Of a stretch of 64,000 nt of DNA, positions 35,460 to 44,630 are shown piece after piece. The stretch comes from Trebonia sp963759545 (lineage in GTDB: Bacteria > Actinomycetota > Actinomycetes > Streptosporangiales > Streptosporangiaceae). The stretch's first letter is position 1; each line of letters starts with the position of its first letter. The stretch is taken from NCBI GenBank assembly GCA_963759545.1, contig CAVXAB010000021.1:1-64000 (forward strand), written 5' to 3'. The notes under the pieces are model-generated. The model saw only the letters and a list, made by a program, of their open reading frames with translations. It ran no database searches and was not told where the DNA came from. The position numbers and the translations under genes were made by a program.

Positions 35460-36323
35460 CTATGCCAGGTCGGCGAAGGCCGCGCGTGCCTCGCTCAGCC
35501 ATTCGTGCAGCGGCTGAGGGTCGGTGCCAGTGAGTTCCCTGACCGTGCCGGTCACGGTGTCCGCGCCGCCCTGCCGGATCCAGTCGAACCGCTCGATCGC
35601 GCCGTCCGCCTGCCACGAAGTGAGCCCGCTCGCGAGCAGCAGTTCCCGCGCGCGTTCCGCGGGGAGGTCCGCGTAGTCCACCTGCCAGCCGAAGACGGCC
35701 GCGAACCGGGCCGCGATATCGGCGTAGCCGAGCGCTTCCGGTCCGGTCAGCACGTACGTGGCGCCCTCGTGACCGTTCGTGGTGAGTACCCGGGCGGCGG
35801 CCGTGGCGACGTCGGCGACGGCGACGAACCCGGCCCGTCCGTCGCCGGCCTGCGCCCTGATCTCGGCGGTTTGCCTGATCTCCGCGGCCTCGTCCAGGAG
35901 GTCCTCCATGTAGGTGGCCGCCGCCAGGTACGTGACCGGCAGGCCTACCGCTTCCAGGTGCAGCGCGACCTGCCGGTGGGCGCGCATGAACCGCACGTCG
36001 CAGCCGGCGTCCTGGAAGCCGTCCGCGCAGACCTTCACGATGTGCGGCCGGTGCCCGGCCGCCGCCACCGCGTCGATAAACACGGTCTCCAGGGCGGCCT
36101 GTTCCTCGATCTCAGGGCTGAGCAGGAAGATCCGGTCGAACTCCTGGAGCACTTGGGCGGGCGGCGGCTCATCGAGCGTCGCCACCACGTGCCGCGGCGT
36201 CCCTGGCAGGTCTGCCGCCTTGGCCGCCACCCGCACCATCGCGGTCGTGTCGGCGCGCGCGTCGGCCAGCGCTTCCATCAGCGGGTACCCGACTCTTCCG
36301 GTCGCCCCGGTCACCAAGATCAC
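35460..36323 (-). CDS. NmrA-like NAD(P)-binding protein
   Basis: A 287-residue atypical short-chain dehydrogenase: N-terminal dinucleotide motif ILVTGATGRVGYPLMEALAD, AMVRV, then RFMRAHRQVALHLEAVGLPV and a C-terminal half with GPEALGYADIAARFAAVFGW. NmrA-like proteins may act as redox sensors or as NAD(P)H-quinone reductases. No catalytic Tyr-x-x-x-Lys is obvious. It converges on the ligase, 7 bp apart, and is divergent from the acquired P-loop ATPase with a 255-bp gap. Confidence 0.88.
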   Translation of the reverse strand: MILVTGATGRVGYPLMEALADARADTTAMVRVAAKAADLPGTPRHVVATLDEPPPAQVLQEFDRIFLLSPEIEEQAALETVFIDAVAAAGHRPHIVKVCADGFQDAGCDVRFMRAHRQVALHLEAVGLPVTYLAAATYMEDLLDEAAEIRQTAEIRAQAGDGRAGFVAVADVATAAARVLTTNGHEGATYVLTGPEALGYADIAARFAAVFGWQVDYADLPAERARELLLASGLTSWQADGAIERFDWIRQGGADTVTGTVRELTGTDPQPLHEWLSEARAAFADLA

Positions 36324-36578
36324 GTCGCCGCCTCCTCAGCTCACTGATTACGCTACTCGGCGCGATCGCGGGCGATTTCATGGCACTACAGAACCTGCGG
36401 TCCACCGTAACGGTCCTGACGAGGCTTGCACTGCGATCCCAGGAGAGGTAGGTGTTCACTAAGGGGACATAACGGAGGAAATGTCAAGACCTAACCTGGC
36501 ACTGGCCGAAACACGGCAGACGCGCCATAACTAACTGGTAAGATCCGGTGAATCGAACGCGTGAGATGGGAGCACGTT

Positions 36579-38354
36579 TTGGAACTTAACAATATGAAAG
36601 CCAAACCCTTGCTTCAAGCAGTCGATTTCGGCGAAAGCGTCGCCGAGTACGACCGATATCTTTCAAGCTACTTCATAGAGACTAGTAGTTTCCTTGATAT
36701 CGTGTCGGATCGGGCGGACGTTATTCTTGGCGACAAAGGATCTGGCAAATCCGCGATATATTATCATTTGACAAACGAAGATGCCGATATTCCGCAACTC
36801 AATTGTGTTGACATAATTCAGGCTTCTAACGTACAGGGGTCTGTTATCTTTCGGCGACTTTCTGGACATAGCGGGCTGCCGGAGGATGCATATCGTTATG
36901 TGTGGCTTACTTTTATTATTGCAGAGATAGCCAACCATCTCATCTACACTTATCGGGACAGTGTAGATCTAGCATCTCTAATCACTTTGGTTGACAAGGC
37001 AAACTTGCGGGTTGAAGGGCCGCCGAAAGATCAGACGATTCGCATATGGGAAAAGATTGAAGCTGTCTTGAGAAATATTGCTTCCAGGCTGGAAGCGGAG
37101 GGAGAACTAGAGTTTGGGATCCCAAAAATACCCGTAAAGGCTCGCGCTAAAGGTCGCCTGGTCGCTCCGGAAGTTGCGCATCTCGAAGAAGATAATGAAG
37201 TAGATCTAGAGCAAGTCCTGTACCTTTGCCACAAAGCTTACGCAGACATGGGCAGGCAATGCTGGGTGCTGTTCGATCGCCTAGACGAAGCCTTTGAGCA
37301 GGATCGCGACTTGGAAAAGGTGGCACTCCGAAGCCTACTGCGAGCGCACATAGACCTGGCCTCTTATAAGTTCTCTATGCGGACGAAGCTATTTCTAAGA
37401 AACGATATTCTCAGCCGAATCACGCGAGACAGCGGCTTCGTAAACGCCACGCATTTGCGGAAGCAGGGTATCGAGTGGGATGCGGATTCCGCACTTGACC
37501 TTATAGTCCGCCGCATTGCTTCAAACGAGCAAATTGCCGAGCTATTCGCAATAAACCCGGCCCACTTGAGAGACCGCAGTGCACGTGAAGACGCGTGTGC
37601 CTACATTCTGCCACGAACGATAGATGGCAAATCTCTGCTAGAGTGGATAGAAGTAAATATTACTGACGCCACAGAATCACTTAACCCTCGTAATATCATT
37701 GATCTTTTGAGATTCGCCCGCACTCAACAACTCAAGGTCTACGACCGTGATGATCCGGATTACGTCCGAAATAATTCGCTCATAACTGCCGATGCTTTGA
37801 AGCTAGGCCGTGGCCTTCTTTCCTCTGCCCGCCTTGACGATACGGTACTGGCTGAATTCCCTATGCTTAGGGAATTTTCTGAGCGTGTTAAGAAATCTAT
37901 CAAGACGACTAACGTCCTCGAAAGCCAGCTGAGTCAGCTTCTAGATTGCAAGCAAGATTCGCCGGAGTTCAAGGAAACGATGGAAGCGCTCTTCGATGCC
38001 GGGATGGTGAGGCGGGGGTCTGTCCGTTCTGTAGTAATCTCCCATCTCTATCGGCCGGCGCTGCAAGTTAAGAGGCATGCCGTAGTACTTACGAAGAGCG
38101 AGCAAGCCGACTTGCGAGAAATCGTAGACGATGCGGTCAGAGAAATTATAGACTCAACAAATAGAGGGCAGCGTATTATCGCCTTTAGAGTTTCGTCTGT
38201 GGATGCACCAGAACGGAAGTATATTGCTAGCTACGTTGCTTCAAAGTATGCTGGCCGCTTCACCATTCAGACGGTGCACATTGGGGAAAAGGGCGATATC
38301 AAGGACGTGATCATCCATTTTTCACCCAGCTCGCCTCCGATTACACCTTCCTAA
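36579..38354 (+). CDS. P-loop ATPase, Sll1717-like, horizontally acquired
   Basis: A 591-residue protein with Walker A VILGDKGSGKSAIYYHL (about 51-59) and Walker B CWVLFDRLDEAF (about 228-239), followed by a long helical C-terminal region (NPRNIIDLLRFARTQQ, winged-helix-like FSERVKKSI...LLDCKQDS). The start region MKAKPLLQAVDFGESVAEYD matches P-loop ATPases of the Sll1717 family, whose roles are unproven but which often lie in defence or mobile islands. A/T-ending codons (ATA, TTT, AGA) abound, giving roughly 50% G+C against ~70% around it. TTG start 6 nt after GGGAG; GTG 36561 or ATG 36594 are alternatives. No partner gene is visible. Confidence 0.8.
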   Translation: MELNNMKAKPLLQAVDFGESVAEYDRYLSSYFIETSSFLDIVSDRADVILGDKGSGKSAIYYHLTNEDADIPQLNCVDIIQASNVQGSVIFRRLSGHSGLPEDAYRYVWLTFIIAEIANHLIYTYRDSVDLASLITLVDKANLRVEGPPKDQTIRIWEKIEAVLRNIASRLEAEGELEFGIPKIPVKARAKGRLVAPEVAHLEEDNEVDLEQVLYLCHKAYADMGRQCWVLFDRLDEAFEQDRDLEKVALRSLLRAHIDLASYKFSMRTKLFLRNDILSRITRDSGFVNATHLRKQGIEWDADSALDLIVRRIASNEQIAELFAINPAHLRDRSAREDACAYILPRTIDGKSLLEWIEVNITDATESLNPRNIIDLLRFARTQQLKVYDRDDPDYVRNNSLITADALKLGRGLLSSARLDDTVLAEFPMLREFSERVKKSIKTTNVLESQLSQLLDCKQDSPEFKETMEALFDAGMVRRGSVRSVVISHLYRPALQVKRHAVVLTKSEQADLREIVDDAVREIIDSTNRGQRIIAFRVSSVDAPERKYIASYVASKYAGRFTIQTVHIGEKGDIKDVIIHFSPSSPPITPS

Positions 38355-38783
38355 TGCGAGCCTGCAAGGTTCGCCAGCGGGCGCGCGACGCGTTAACGTC
38401 GGCTGTGTGAGTGATAAGGCGACCGGATCGAGCGAGTGGAACCTTCGGCGAAGTCGACGTAGAGCTAGCGGACGGTGAGCGGTTCTGGCGGCACGTCGTC
38501 CGCCTGCACCGCACTGCAATGACGGTCCTGGTCAACGGTGATGACCAGGTATCTGCGCCAGACCAGCCAGGTAGTTGTGTGCGTCCCCGGGGTGCTGACG
38601 GCAGTGTGCGTTCAGTTCCCGCGTCAGTTGGTGCTGTCGGTGCCGTGGTGGGCGCACCGCCGCCGCCGCGCCAGGGGCCGACCCGTGGGGGTGTCGGGCC
38701 AGGTTCCGCCTGGCCCGCGGCCAGCTGCCTAGCAAGCCTCTAACCTGCTCCATCAGCTATCGTCAGACCTAACGGAGGTTTCG
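38355..38783. other. 429-bp stretch without a supported gene
   Basis: G+C content jumps back to the genomic level within ~30 bp of the ATPase stop, so the right edge of the acquired segment lies about here. Short frames on both strands show no family resemblance. TAACGGAGG at the right end is the Shine-Dalgarno of the CoA-transferase gene. Confidence 0.4.
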
Positions 38784-41111
38784 TTGCCGCCAGCGGAAGA
38801 ACAGCATGCGCTCGCCGGAGTACGCGTGCTGGACCTGACCGGCAGCGTGGCCGGTGCCGTCACCGGGATGCTGCTAGCCGACCTCGGAGCCGACGTGGTC
38901 AAGGTGCACCCGCCCGGAGCCGTTCCCCTCGCCGTCCGGCGCGGACGAACGATGTGGGACCGTGGCAAGCGGGCCGCCACCGCGGACCCGTCGAGTGCGG
39001 AAGACCTGCTGGCGCTCGATCAGCTGATCGCCGGCGCCGACGTGCTGCTCGTCGGCACCAGCGGGCCCGGCATCACCTACCGCGGCCTCATCGATCGCGG
39101 CCGGCGGCCCGGTGAGCCGTGCTTCTGGGTGGTCATGCCGCCCTACCTGCTCGACGAGACGCCGTGGCCGGGCGGCCAGGAATCGGCGGGCCTGCTGTTT
39201 GCCTGGCTCGGCCATGCCTGGAATCAGTCGTCGCAGGAGGACGTCCCCGTTGACTGCCTGTTCCCGCTGGCTCTGCACATGCAGGCCATCTGGGCCGCGA
39301 TGGTCGCGGTCGCGCTGCTTGCCGGCCGTCAGCGCGGTCTCACCCTCGCCCCGCTGGCGGTAGCGGGCGGCGCTCACGGCGCGCAGCTGGTCTCGCCAGG
39401 CACCTTCACCGCGGGCCGCGACGAGCCGCACGTCCACCGGCCCGGAGGTCCTGGCGGGGCCCTGCCCAACTACCGGACCTACCGCTGCGGCGACGGCCAG
39501 TGGCTGTTTTTCGGAGCATTCTCTAACGCCTTCATCCAGCGCGGGCTGACCGCCGCCGGCGCCGGATGGATCTTCGAGGACCCGCGCGTGGGCGGAAACC
39601 CCGGGAACCTGCGGCTGCCAAAGAACCTCACCTGGATCGCCCGCGAGCTGGAGAAGGTGTTCGCCACCCGGCCTCGGGACGAGTGGCTGGACCTGCTTGA
39701 AGCGGCGGACTGCCCCGCCGCGCCGGTTAACGAGCCGGGCCGGTGGCTGGACCACGACCAGGTCAGGGCGCTCGGGCTGCGCGTGGAGGCGGTCAGCGAC
39801 ACGGGCCAGGAGATCGTGATGCCCGGCCCCCTTATCGACCTCTCGCTGACGCCGGTCAGCGTCCGCGGACCCGCTGTCAGCTCCTGGCCAGGGATTACCC
39901 GGCTGCAGCCGCTGTGGTCCGCGGCAGGCACGCCGCCGCGGCACCAGGCAGGCGGCCAGCCATCGCCCGCGCCGGTGGAACCGGAGCCGCAGCCGCCGCT
40001 GTCGGGTCTGCGCGTGCTTGACCTCGGCACGATCATCGCGGGCCCCTATGTGGGGTCGCTGCTCGCCGACTTGGGCGCGGACGTGATCAAGATTGAGCGG
40101 CCGCCGCTTGGCGATGAGTTCCGGGTGGCACACGGCGGCCGTGGCGGCTCCAGCTTCGACGCTTACAACCGCGACCAGCGCAGCGCGATGCTCGATCTGT
40201 CGCCGGGTGACGACCGGCTGATGTTCGACCGCCTCGTCGGCTCCGCGGACGTCGTCGTGGATAACTACCGCGCAGGCGTCGCCCGCCGGCTCGGCATCAC
40301 GTACGACCAGCTGGCCGGCGTCAACCCGGAGGTCATCACGGTGTCGATCAGCGCCTTCGGCGACACAGGACCGCTCGGTCGCCGGCCAGGGTTCGACCCG
40401 GTCATCCAGGCGATGAGCGGCATCATGCGCGCTCAGGGCGGGCCGGTCCAGGCCGACAGCCCCGCGTTCCTGACCGTGCCCATCAACGACGTGCTCGCCG
40501 CGGGCCTCGCGGCACTCGGGGCGTGCGCCGCACTGCTGGCCCGCGCCCGTCTCGGACGCGGACAGCATGTCGGGGTCACGCTGTGCGCCGCCTCCTGCCT
40601 GCTCCAGTCCGAGTTCCTGACCCGGGCCGACGGAAGCAGCGGCAGCTATCCGGCGGGCGGCAGGGACTTCGCCGGGCCAGGGCCACTCGACCGGCTTTAC
40701 CAGACCTCCGACGGCTGGGTCAGGCTGGCCGCGGTGCCCGGCCAGCTCCCCGCGCTGACGGACGCCGGGCTGGCCCCGGAGCCGGGCCAGATCGAGTCCG
40801 GCGACGAGGGGCTGTCCGCCGGAATCTCGGCGCTGCTGGCAGGCCTGCCGACGGCCGAGGTGATCACCCGCGCTCACGCGGCGGGCATTCCCGCTGTCCG
40901 CGCTCGGCAGGCGCAGGAGCTAACCGCTGACGAGCAGCTCATTCGCCATGGCCTGCTGACCGTCCTGGACCGCGACGACCGCGGCGTCACCTGGGTCGAC
41001 CCGGGGCGCTGGCTGGAGATGCCCGGCCTGCCTGCCCGCGGGCCGCGCAAGGCTCCCGGGGCCGGCGAGCACACCGACACGCTCCGGCGCGAGGCCAGCG
41101 GCAGTTCCTAG
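38784..41111 (+). CDS. Tandem (fused) family III CoA-transferase, CaiB/BaiF type
   Basis: A 775-residue protein with two CoA-transferase domains. N-domain (about 8-375) starts LAGVRVLDLTGSVAGAVTGM, with LLADLGADVVKVHPPG; C-domain (about 411-760) starts LSGLRVLDLGTIIAGPYVGS, then VIKIERPPLGDEFR, NYRAGVARRLGITYDQL, and PINDVLAAGLAALGACAALL, where the Asp is the likely catalytic residue. The N-domain lacks an equivalent NYR.G motif and may be structural. Family members move CoA between carboxylic acids via an aspartyl-CoA anhydride. TTG start with GGAGG 5 nt upstream. Substrate unknown. Confidence 0.88.
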   Translation: MPPAEEQHALAGVRVLDLTGSVAGAVTGMLLADLGADVVKVHPPGAVPLAVRRGRTMWDRGKRAATADPSSAEDLLALDQLIAGADVLLVGTSGPGITYRGLIDRGRRPGEPCFWVVMPPYLLDETPWPGGQESAGLLFAWLGHAWNQSSQEDVPVDCLFPLALHMQAIWAAMVAVALLAGRQRGLTLAPLAVAGGAHGAQLVSPGTFTAGRDEPHVHRPGGPGGALPNYRTYRCGDGQWLFFGAFSNAFIQRGLTAAGAGWIFEDPRVGGNPGNLRLPKNLTWIARELEKVFATRPRDEWLDLLEAADCPAAPVNEPGRWLDHDQVRALGLRVEAVSDTGQEIVMPGPLIDLSLTPVSVRGPAVSSWPGITRLQPLWSAAGTPPRHQAGGQPSPAPVEPEPQPPLSGLRVLDLGTIIAGPYVGSLLADLGADVIKIERPPLGDEFRVAHGGRGGSSFDAYNRDQRSAMLDLSPGDDRLMFDRLVGSADVVVDNYRAGVARRLGITYDQLAGVNPEVITVSISAFGDTGPLGRRPGFDPVIQAMSGIMRAQGGPVQADSPAFLTVPINDVLAAGLAALGACAALLARARLGRGQHVGVTLCAASCLLQSEFLTRADGSSGSYPAGGRDFAGPGPLDRLYQTSDGWVRLAAVPGQLPALTDAGLAPEPGQIESGDEGLSAGISALLAGLPTAEVITRAHAAGIPAVRARQAQELTADEQLIRHGLLTVLDRDDRGVTWVDPGRWLEMPGLPARGPRKAPGAGEHTDTLRREASGSS

Positions 41112-41216
41112 TCCGCCGAGTACCGGCCAGAACGAGGAGCCCCAGATCACGGGCTCCGTAGGCCTCCCCGCACCTAGCCAATACGATGAACGGGCTGACT
41201 CGAAGGAGAACGATCC

Positions 41217-42167
41217 GTGCCTCTCGCCTGGGTGCCTTACGCCGACCGTGCCGAAGCCGAACGACGGCTTGGCGTCATCCCCGATGGAGTGGAACTCGAC
41301 TTCTACCGGGCCGACGGGGACGAGTGGCCCGGCTCCGCCGGCGAGGTCGCCTTTTACGTCCTGCCTTACATGAAGGGCACCGCGGTGCTGGACAAGGTGC
41401 CGGACATGCCACGGCTGGAGGTCGTGCAGACCCTCACGGCCGGCTACGAGGACGTCCTGCCGCTGCTGCCGGACCGGGTGACGCTGTGCAACGCGGCCGG
41501 GCTGCACGACACCAGCACCGCCGAGCTGGCGGTGGCGCTGGCCCTGGCCAGCGGCCGGCACCTGGACTGGTTCGCCCGAGATCAGGTCCCGGGCACGTGG
41601 GACCAGCGCCCCGGCCGGTCCCTGGCCGACCAGCGGGTGCTGATCGTAGGCTACGGGCACATCGGCGCGGCCATCGAGGCCCGTCTACAGGGCTTCGAGG
41701 TCGCATCGGTCACCCGGGTGTCCCGCCGTGGCCGCACCGGGCCGCCGCCGGTCCACCCGTTCGGTGACCTGCCCGCGCTGCTGCCCGAGGCGGACGTCGT
41801 GTTCGTCACCGCCCCGCACACGCCGGAGACCGAGGGGCTGTTCGGCGCGCGCAACCTCGGCCTGCTGCCGGACGGCGCGCTGCTGGTCAACGTGGCCCGC
41901 GGCAAACTGGTCGACACCGCCGCCCTGCTGGCCGAGCTGTCGGCCGGGCGGATCACCGCCGCACTGGACGTGACCGACCCCGAGCCGCTGCCCGCCGACC
42001 ACCCGCTGTGGCACGCCCCCGGAGTGCTGATCTCGCCGCACGTCGGCGGCGCGAGTTCGGCCTTCGCGCCGCGGGCCGACCGGCTGATCGCCGCGCAGCT
42101 GGCCAGGTTCAACGCCGGCCAGCCGCTGGCGAACATCGTCCGCCCCGGCCAAACCCGGCAGCGGTGA
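41217..42167 (+). CDS. D-isomer-specific 2-hydroxyacid dehydrogenase
   Basis: A 316-residue NAD(P)-dependent dehydrogenase/reductase. The Rossmann motif is VLIVGYGHIGAAIEARLQGF; catalytic Arg in LVNVARGKLVDT, Glu in DVTDPEPLP and His in LISPHVGGASS form the usual triad. The NAD-binding site lacks a clear acidic residue, so NADP preference is possible. The GTG start is fixed by AGGAGA. It follows the CoA-transferase by 105 bp on the same strand. The substrate (glyoxylate, pyruvate or phosphoglycerate-like) cannot be told. Confidence 0.93.
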   Translation: MPLAWVPYADRAEAERRLGVIPDGVELDFYRADGDEWPGSAGEVAFYVLPYMKGTAVLDKVPDMPRLEVVQTLTAGYEDVLPLLPDRVTLCNAAGLHDTSTAELAVALALASGRHLDWFARDQVPGTWDQRPGRSLADQRVLIVGYGHIGAAIEARLQGFEVASVTRVSRRGRTGPPPVHPFGDLPALLPEADVVFVTAPHTPETEGLFGARNLGLLPDGALLVNVARGKLVDTAALLAELSAGRITAALDVTDPEPLPADHPLWHAPGVLISPHVGGASSAFAPRADRLIAAQLARFNAGQPLANIVRPGQTRQR

Positions 42168-42375
42168 CAGCCCGGCGATCACCTAGGTCCCCGAGTCTCC
42201 CCTGTACACCCATTCACCCCGGCCCGCCTCATCGGCACGGGGCGGCTGGTCGCGCCCCACGGCTCCGCGGTATCGCCGTGGCTTAAGTGGTACGTGGTAA
42301 CAGTGAGGGTCGTGCGCGGGCTGCCGCGCGGCGTCCGCGCACGGGCCGCGACCCGATCGACAGTGATTTCGCTTT

Positions 42376-42417
42376 TCATGTGGATTCCGCAGCCAATAAG
42401 CTGCGGAATCCACATGA
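42376..42417 (+). terminator. Perfect 18-bp hairpin after the dehydrogenase gene
   Basis: Left arm tcatgtggattccgcagc, loop caataa, right arm gctgcggaatccacatga: perfect 18-bp stem. It lies 208 bp beyond the dehydrogenase stop, much like the hairpin at 17.1 kb. No T-tract follows. The surrounding gap 42168-42745 holds no supported gene. Confidence 0.7.
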
Positions 42418-42579
42418 TCATGGACGGGGGCCGCGGTGCGGTCCGGACAATCCGGACGGAACGGGCACGCCCGGCCGGCGCGGGGGCGGGAGCGCCAAGC
42501 CCATGGCGTTGGGGCACCGCTAAGAAGGTCATCGGCTGCCCGAGTCCCGGTTCTCGAGCAGGAGAGAGCGCTTATACAT

Positions 42580-42600
42580 ACACAAGTTATATAAATGTGT
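42580..42600. promoter_or_regulatory. AT-rich palindrome upstream of the stress protein gene
   Basis: acacaagttatataaatgtgt: the arms ACACA/TGTGT and the self-complementary centre TTATATAA make an imperfect 21-bp palindrome in an otherwise G+C-rich region. It fits a TetR/MarR-size operator or an AT-rich promoter, ~145 bp before the universal stress protein start. Confidence 0.45.
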
Positions 42601-42745
42601 TATGCTTCTAGCGTGAATGCTCGCGCCGCGTGGCCAGCCGCGCCAGCCGCGTCGGCCGCGTCGGCCGCGCGATGTGCCGCAGCCCTCCAAGACTGTCCTC
42701 GTCGGCTGGACAGCCCGCTCCACGACAAGTAAGCAGAGCGATGAG

Positions 42746-43240
42746 ATGGTGGACCAGAATCCCTTCGTCGATCCAATGCCGTTGCCGGTAGTCGGTGCCG
42801 CCACTGCCGTGGTGCTGGTCGGGATCGATGGATCCGAGACTTCCTGGGATGCCCTCAGCTGGGCCTGCGGCGAGGCCCGGCGCCTGCGAGGACGGGCCGT
42901 GGCCGTCTTCGTCAGCTCGTCAGCCGACAGCACGATCGCCGTGACTGCCCTCATTGGCGCCTTTCCCTTCGATTGCGGCTGGAACGAGGCCGCGGCGACC
43001 GAACGCGCGGAAACGCTGCGCCGCGAAGTCGAGTGTTACGCCGCCGGCCACGGCGTCGACCTCACCTTCGTTCACACGCACGGGGACACCGCCTCCGAGC
43101 TGCTGCGACTGGCAACAGTCCATCACGCCGACCAGATCGTCGTCGGACGGTCCATGAAGGCACGCCACAACCTCGCCGGCTCCCTCGGGTGCCGGCTGAT
43201 CGGCAAGCGGGGAGCACCGGTCGTGGTCGTCGTACCGTGA
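42746..43240 (+). CDS. Universal stress protein (UspA family)
   Basis: A single-domain UspA protein of ~164 residues: VVLVGIDGSETSWDALSWAC at the start (Asp of the ATP-binding loop), DLTFVHTHGDTASELLRLAT, then ADQIVVGRSMKARHNLAGSL and GAPVVVVVP. In ATP-binding members the loop is G-x2-G-x9-G-S/T; here it is VVGRSMKARHNLAGSLG, close to but not the strict pattern. The low-complexity Pro/Arg leader upstream is unlikely to be translated; the Met of MVDQNPFVD was taken as start. It is usually induced by starvation or hypoxia. Confidence 0.85.
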   Translation: MVDQNPFVDPMPLPVVGAATAVVLVGIDGSETSWDALSWACGEARRLRGRAVAVFVSSSADSTIAVTALIGAFPFDCGWNEAAATERAETLRREVECYAAGHGVDLTFVHTHGDTASELLRLATVHHADQIVVGRSMKARHNLAGSLGCRLIGKRGAPVVVVVP

Positions 43241-43360
43241 GTTCAGCGGAGCTGGCGTGGTGCCGGCATGAGAACGGTGGTTGGCACGTGTTCCCAGGCG
43301 CGGGTCCCGGTGCCAGAGAAGCGGTCCACCGGGGGGACGCCAGGTAAGTATCGTGGCGAG

Positions 43361-44599
43361 ATGACCGGACTGACGTGGCTGGCTAACCTGCCCGACGTGG
43401 GAAGCTGGCCGTTCTGCCTGACGTTCGTTCGCGGAGGTACCGAACGTGAGGTGTTCGAGGGCTTCGGCGCCGACCCGGATGACACGGTCGCCGCGCGCGC
43501 CACGATCCCCTTCGGTGAAGTGCACGACAGGCCCAGAGTCATGGTCGGCCGTTGCGGGGAATGGGTCTTCGCGCTGGAAGAGAACATTACTGCGCAGGGC
43601 ACGCGGCCGGAGGTGCTGCGCAGGCTGTCGGCCCGAACCGAGGCAGTCGCTATCTACAACGACATCGGCAAGGGCAACGATGAATTCGCGCATGCCTTCA
43701 ACGGGGAGGTAATCACCGCCCTCACGACGACGGTTCCCCCGCACTGGTGGGGGAGCGAACCTGACCGGCTGCGGTCGCTCGCCGAGGAAATCGCGCTCGA
43801 TGACGACGGTGAAAGCGGGCTGCTCGGCCTTGAGGTGCTTCTGGCTCTGGCCGAGGGAGTCTTCGGGATCTCCCTCGGCGAGGAAGACCTCAGCCGGCCG
43901 TTGGCCGCGGCGCCGATGCTGCCCGTGCTGGATGACCTGCCGGCACCGCGGCCGACCGAGGCCAGGCCACGTGTCTCCGATCCGGTCATTAGCCTGCTCC
44001 TGGCCCACGTCCCGGATGAGTCCCTCACCCGGGTCCTGTCTGTCCGCTGCGGCCGGATCATGGCGGAAGCAGGGGTCAGCGATCATGCCGTGCTCGTGGA
44101 TGCCATCCGGGACGCGCTGGCCGGAGAGACCCGGTCCGTCACGGACGACGAACCGCTCGGCGTCGCCCTGCGCACGGCGGCGCTCAACGACGCGAAGGCC
44201 GCCGCCACGCTGCGTTTTGTCCTGGCGGGACGGGCCTTCGACGCGCTGACGACGGACTTTTACCTGCATCGGATAACACGGGCACCAGGCTGGCGGGAGC
44301 AGCTCATCGCGGACTTCGGCGATCTCGGCATCCCCGCGAGCGACATGCGCGCCGCGGAGGAAGCCCACCGCGCGCAGGAGCGCCGCTTCCGCTTCCCGCC
44401 CGGCACGACGGAGCCTGAACCGGCGGCGGCGCATGTCCGGCGCCTGACCGACGCGGGCATGGCGCCGGAGACAATCGCGACGCAAGGCGGCCTAACGACG
44501 CCCGTCGTCGGCATGCTGTTGCGCGGTGAGATGCCCAAGATACAGGTGAGAGTCGCACAGCGGATCCTCGCCATCGAAGTCCCAACCAGCGCATCCTGA
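43361..44599 (+). CDS. DUF6461-family protein with C-terminal HTH-like segment (intact)
   Basis: A 412-residue protein. N-terminal DUF6461-like domain (TGLTWLANLPDVGSWPFCLT, then RPRVMVGRCGEWVFALEENI, VAIYNDIGKGNDEFAHAFNG, VPPHWWGSEPDRLRS); helical middle (~210-370, SDPVISLLLAHVPDES); C-terminal HTH-like segment (PAAAHVRRLTDAGMAPETIA...LTTPVVGMLLRGEMPKIQ). The same two ends, split by a stop codon, occur at 13.0-13.8 kb. Family role unknown. The start is the Met of MTGLTWLAN, ahead of which no domain signal appears. It lies 120 bp beyond the stress protein. Confidence 0.75.
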   Translation: MTGLTWLANLPDVGSWPFCLTFVRGGTEREVFEGFGADPDDTVAARATIPFGEVHDRPRVMVGRCGEWVFALEENITAQGTRPEVLRRLSARTEAVAIYNDIGKGNDEFAHAFNGEVITALTTTVPPHWWGSEPDRLRSLAEEIALDDDGESGLLGLEVLLALAEGVFGISLGEEDLSRPLAAAPMLPVLDDLPAPRPTEARPRVSDPVISLLLAHVPDESLTRVLSVRCGRIMAEAGVSDHAVLVDAIRDALAGETRSVTDDEPLGVALRTAALNDAKAAATLRFVLAGRAFDALTTDFYLHRITRAPGWREQLIADFGDLGIPASDMRAAEEAHRAQERRFRFPPGTTEPEPAAAHVRRLTDAGMAPETIATQGGLTTPVVGMLLRGEMPKIQVRVAQRILAIEVPTSAS

Positions 44600-44630
44600 G
44601 ACTCCGCGGCCGCTGGTATGTCGCGCCCGC

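Noticed and set aside
38411..38743. Plus- and minus-strand frames after the P-loop ATPase gene
   Set aside because: Gly/Pro/Arg-rich with no family resemblance; a transposase remnant was considered but no DDE or terminal repeat was found.
38874..40877. A 667-codon minus-strand frame over the fused CoA-transferase
   Set aside because: Arg/Gly/Val-rich shadow with no domain; the plus strand carries clear CoA-transferase motifs in both halves.
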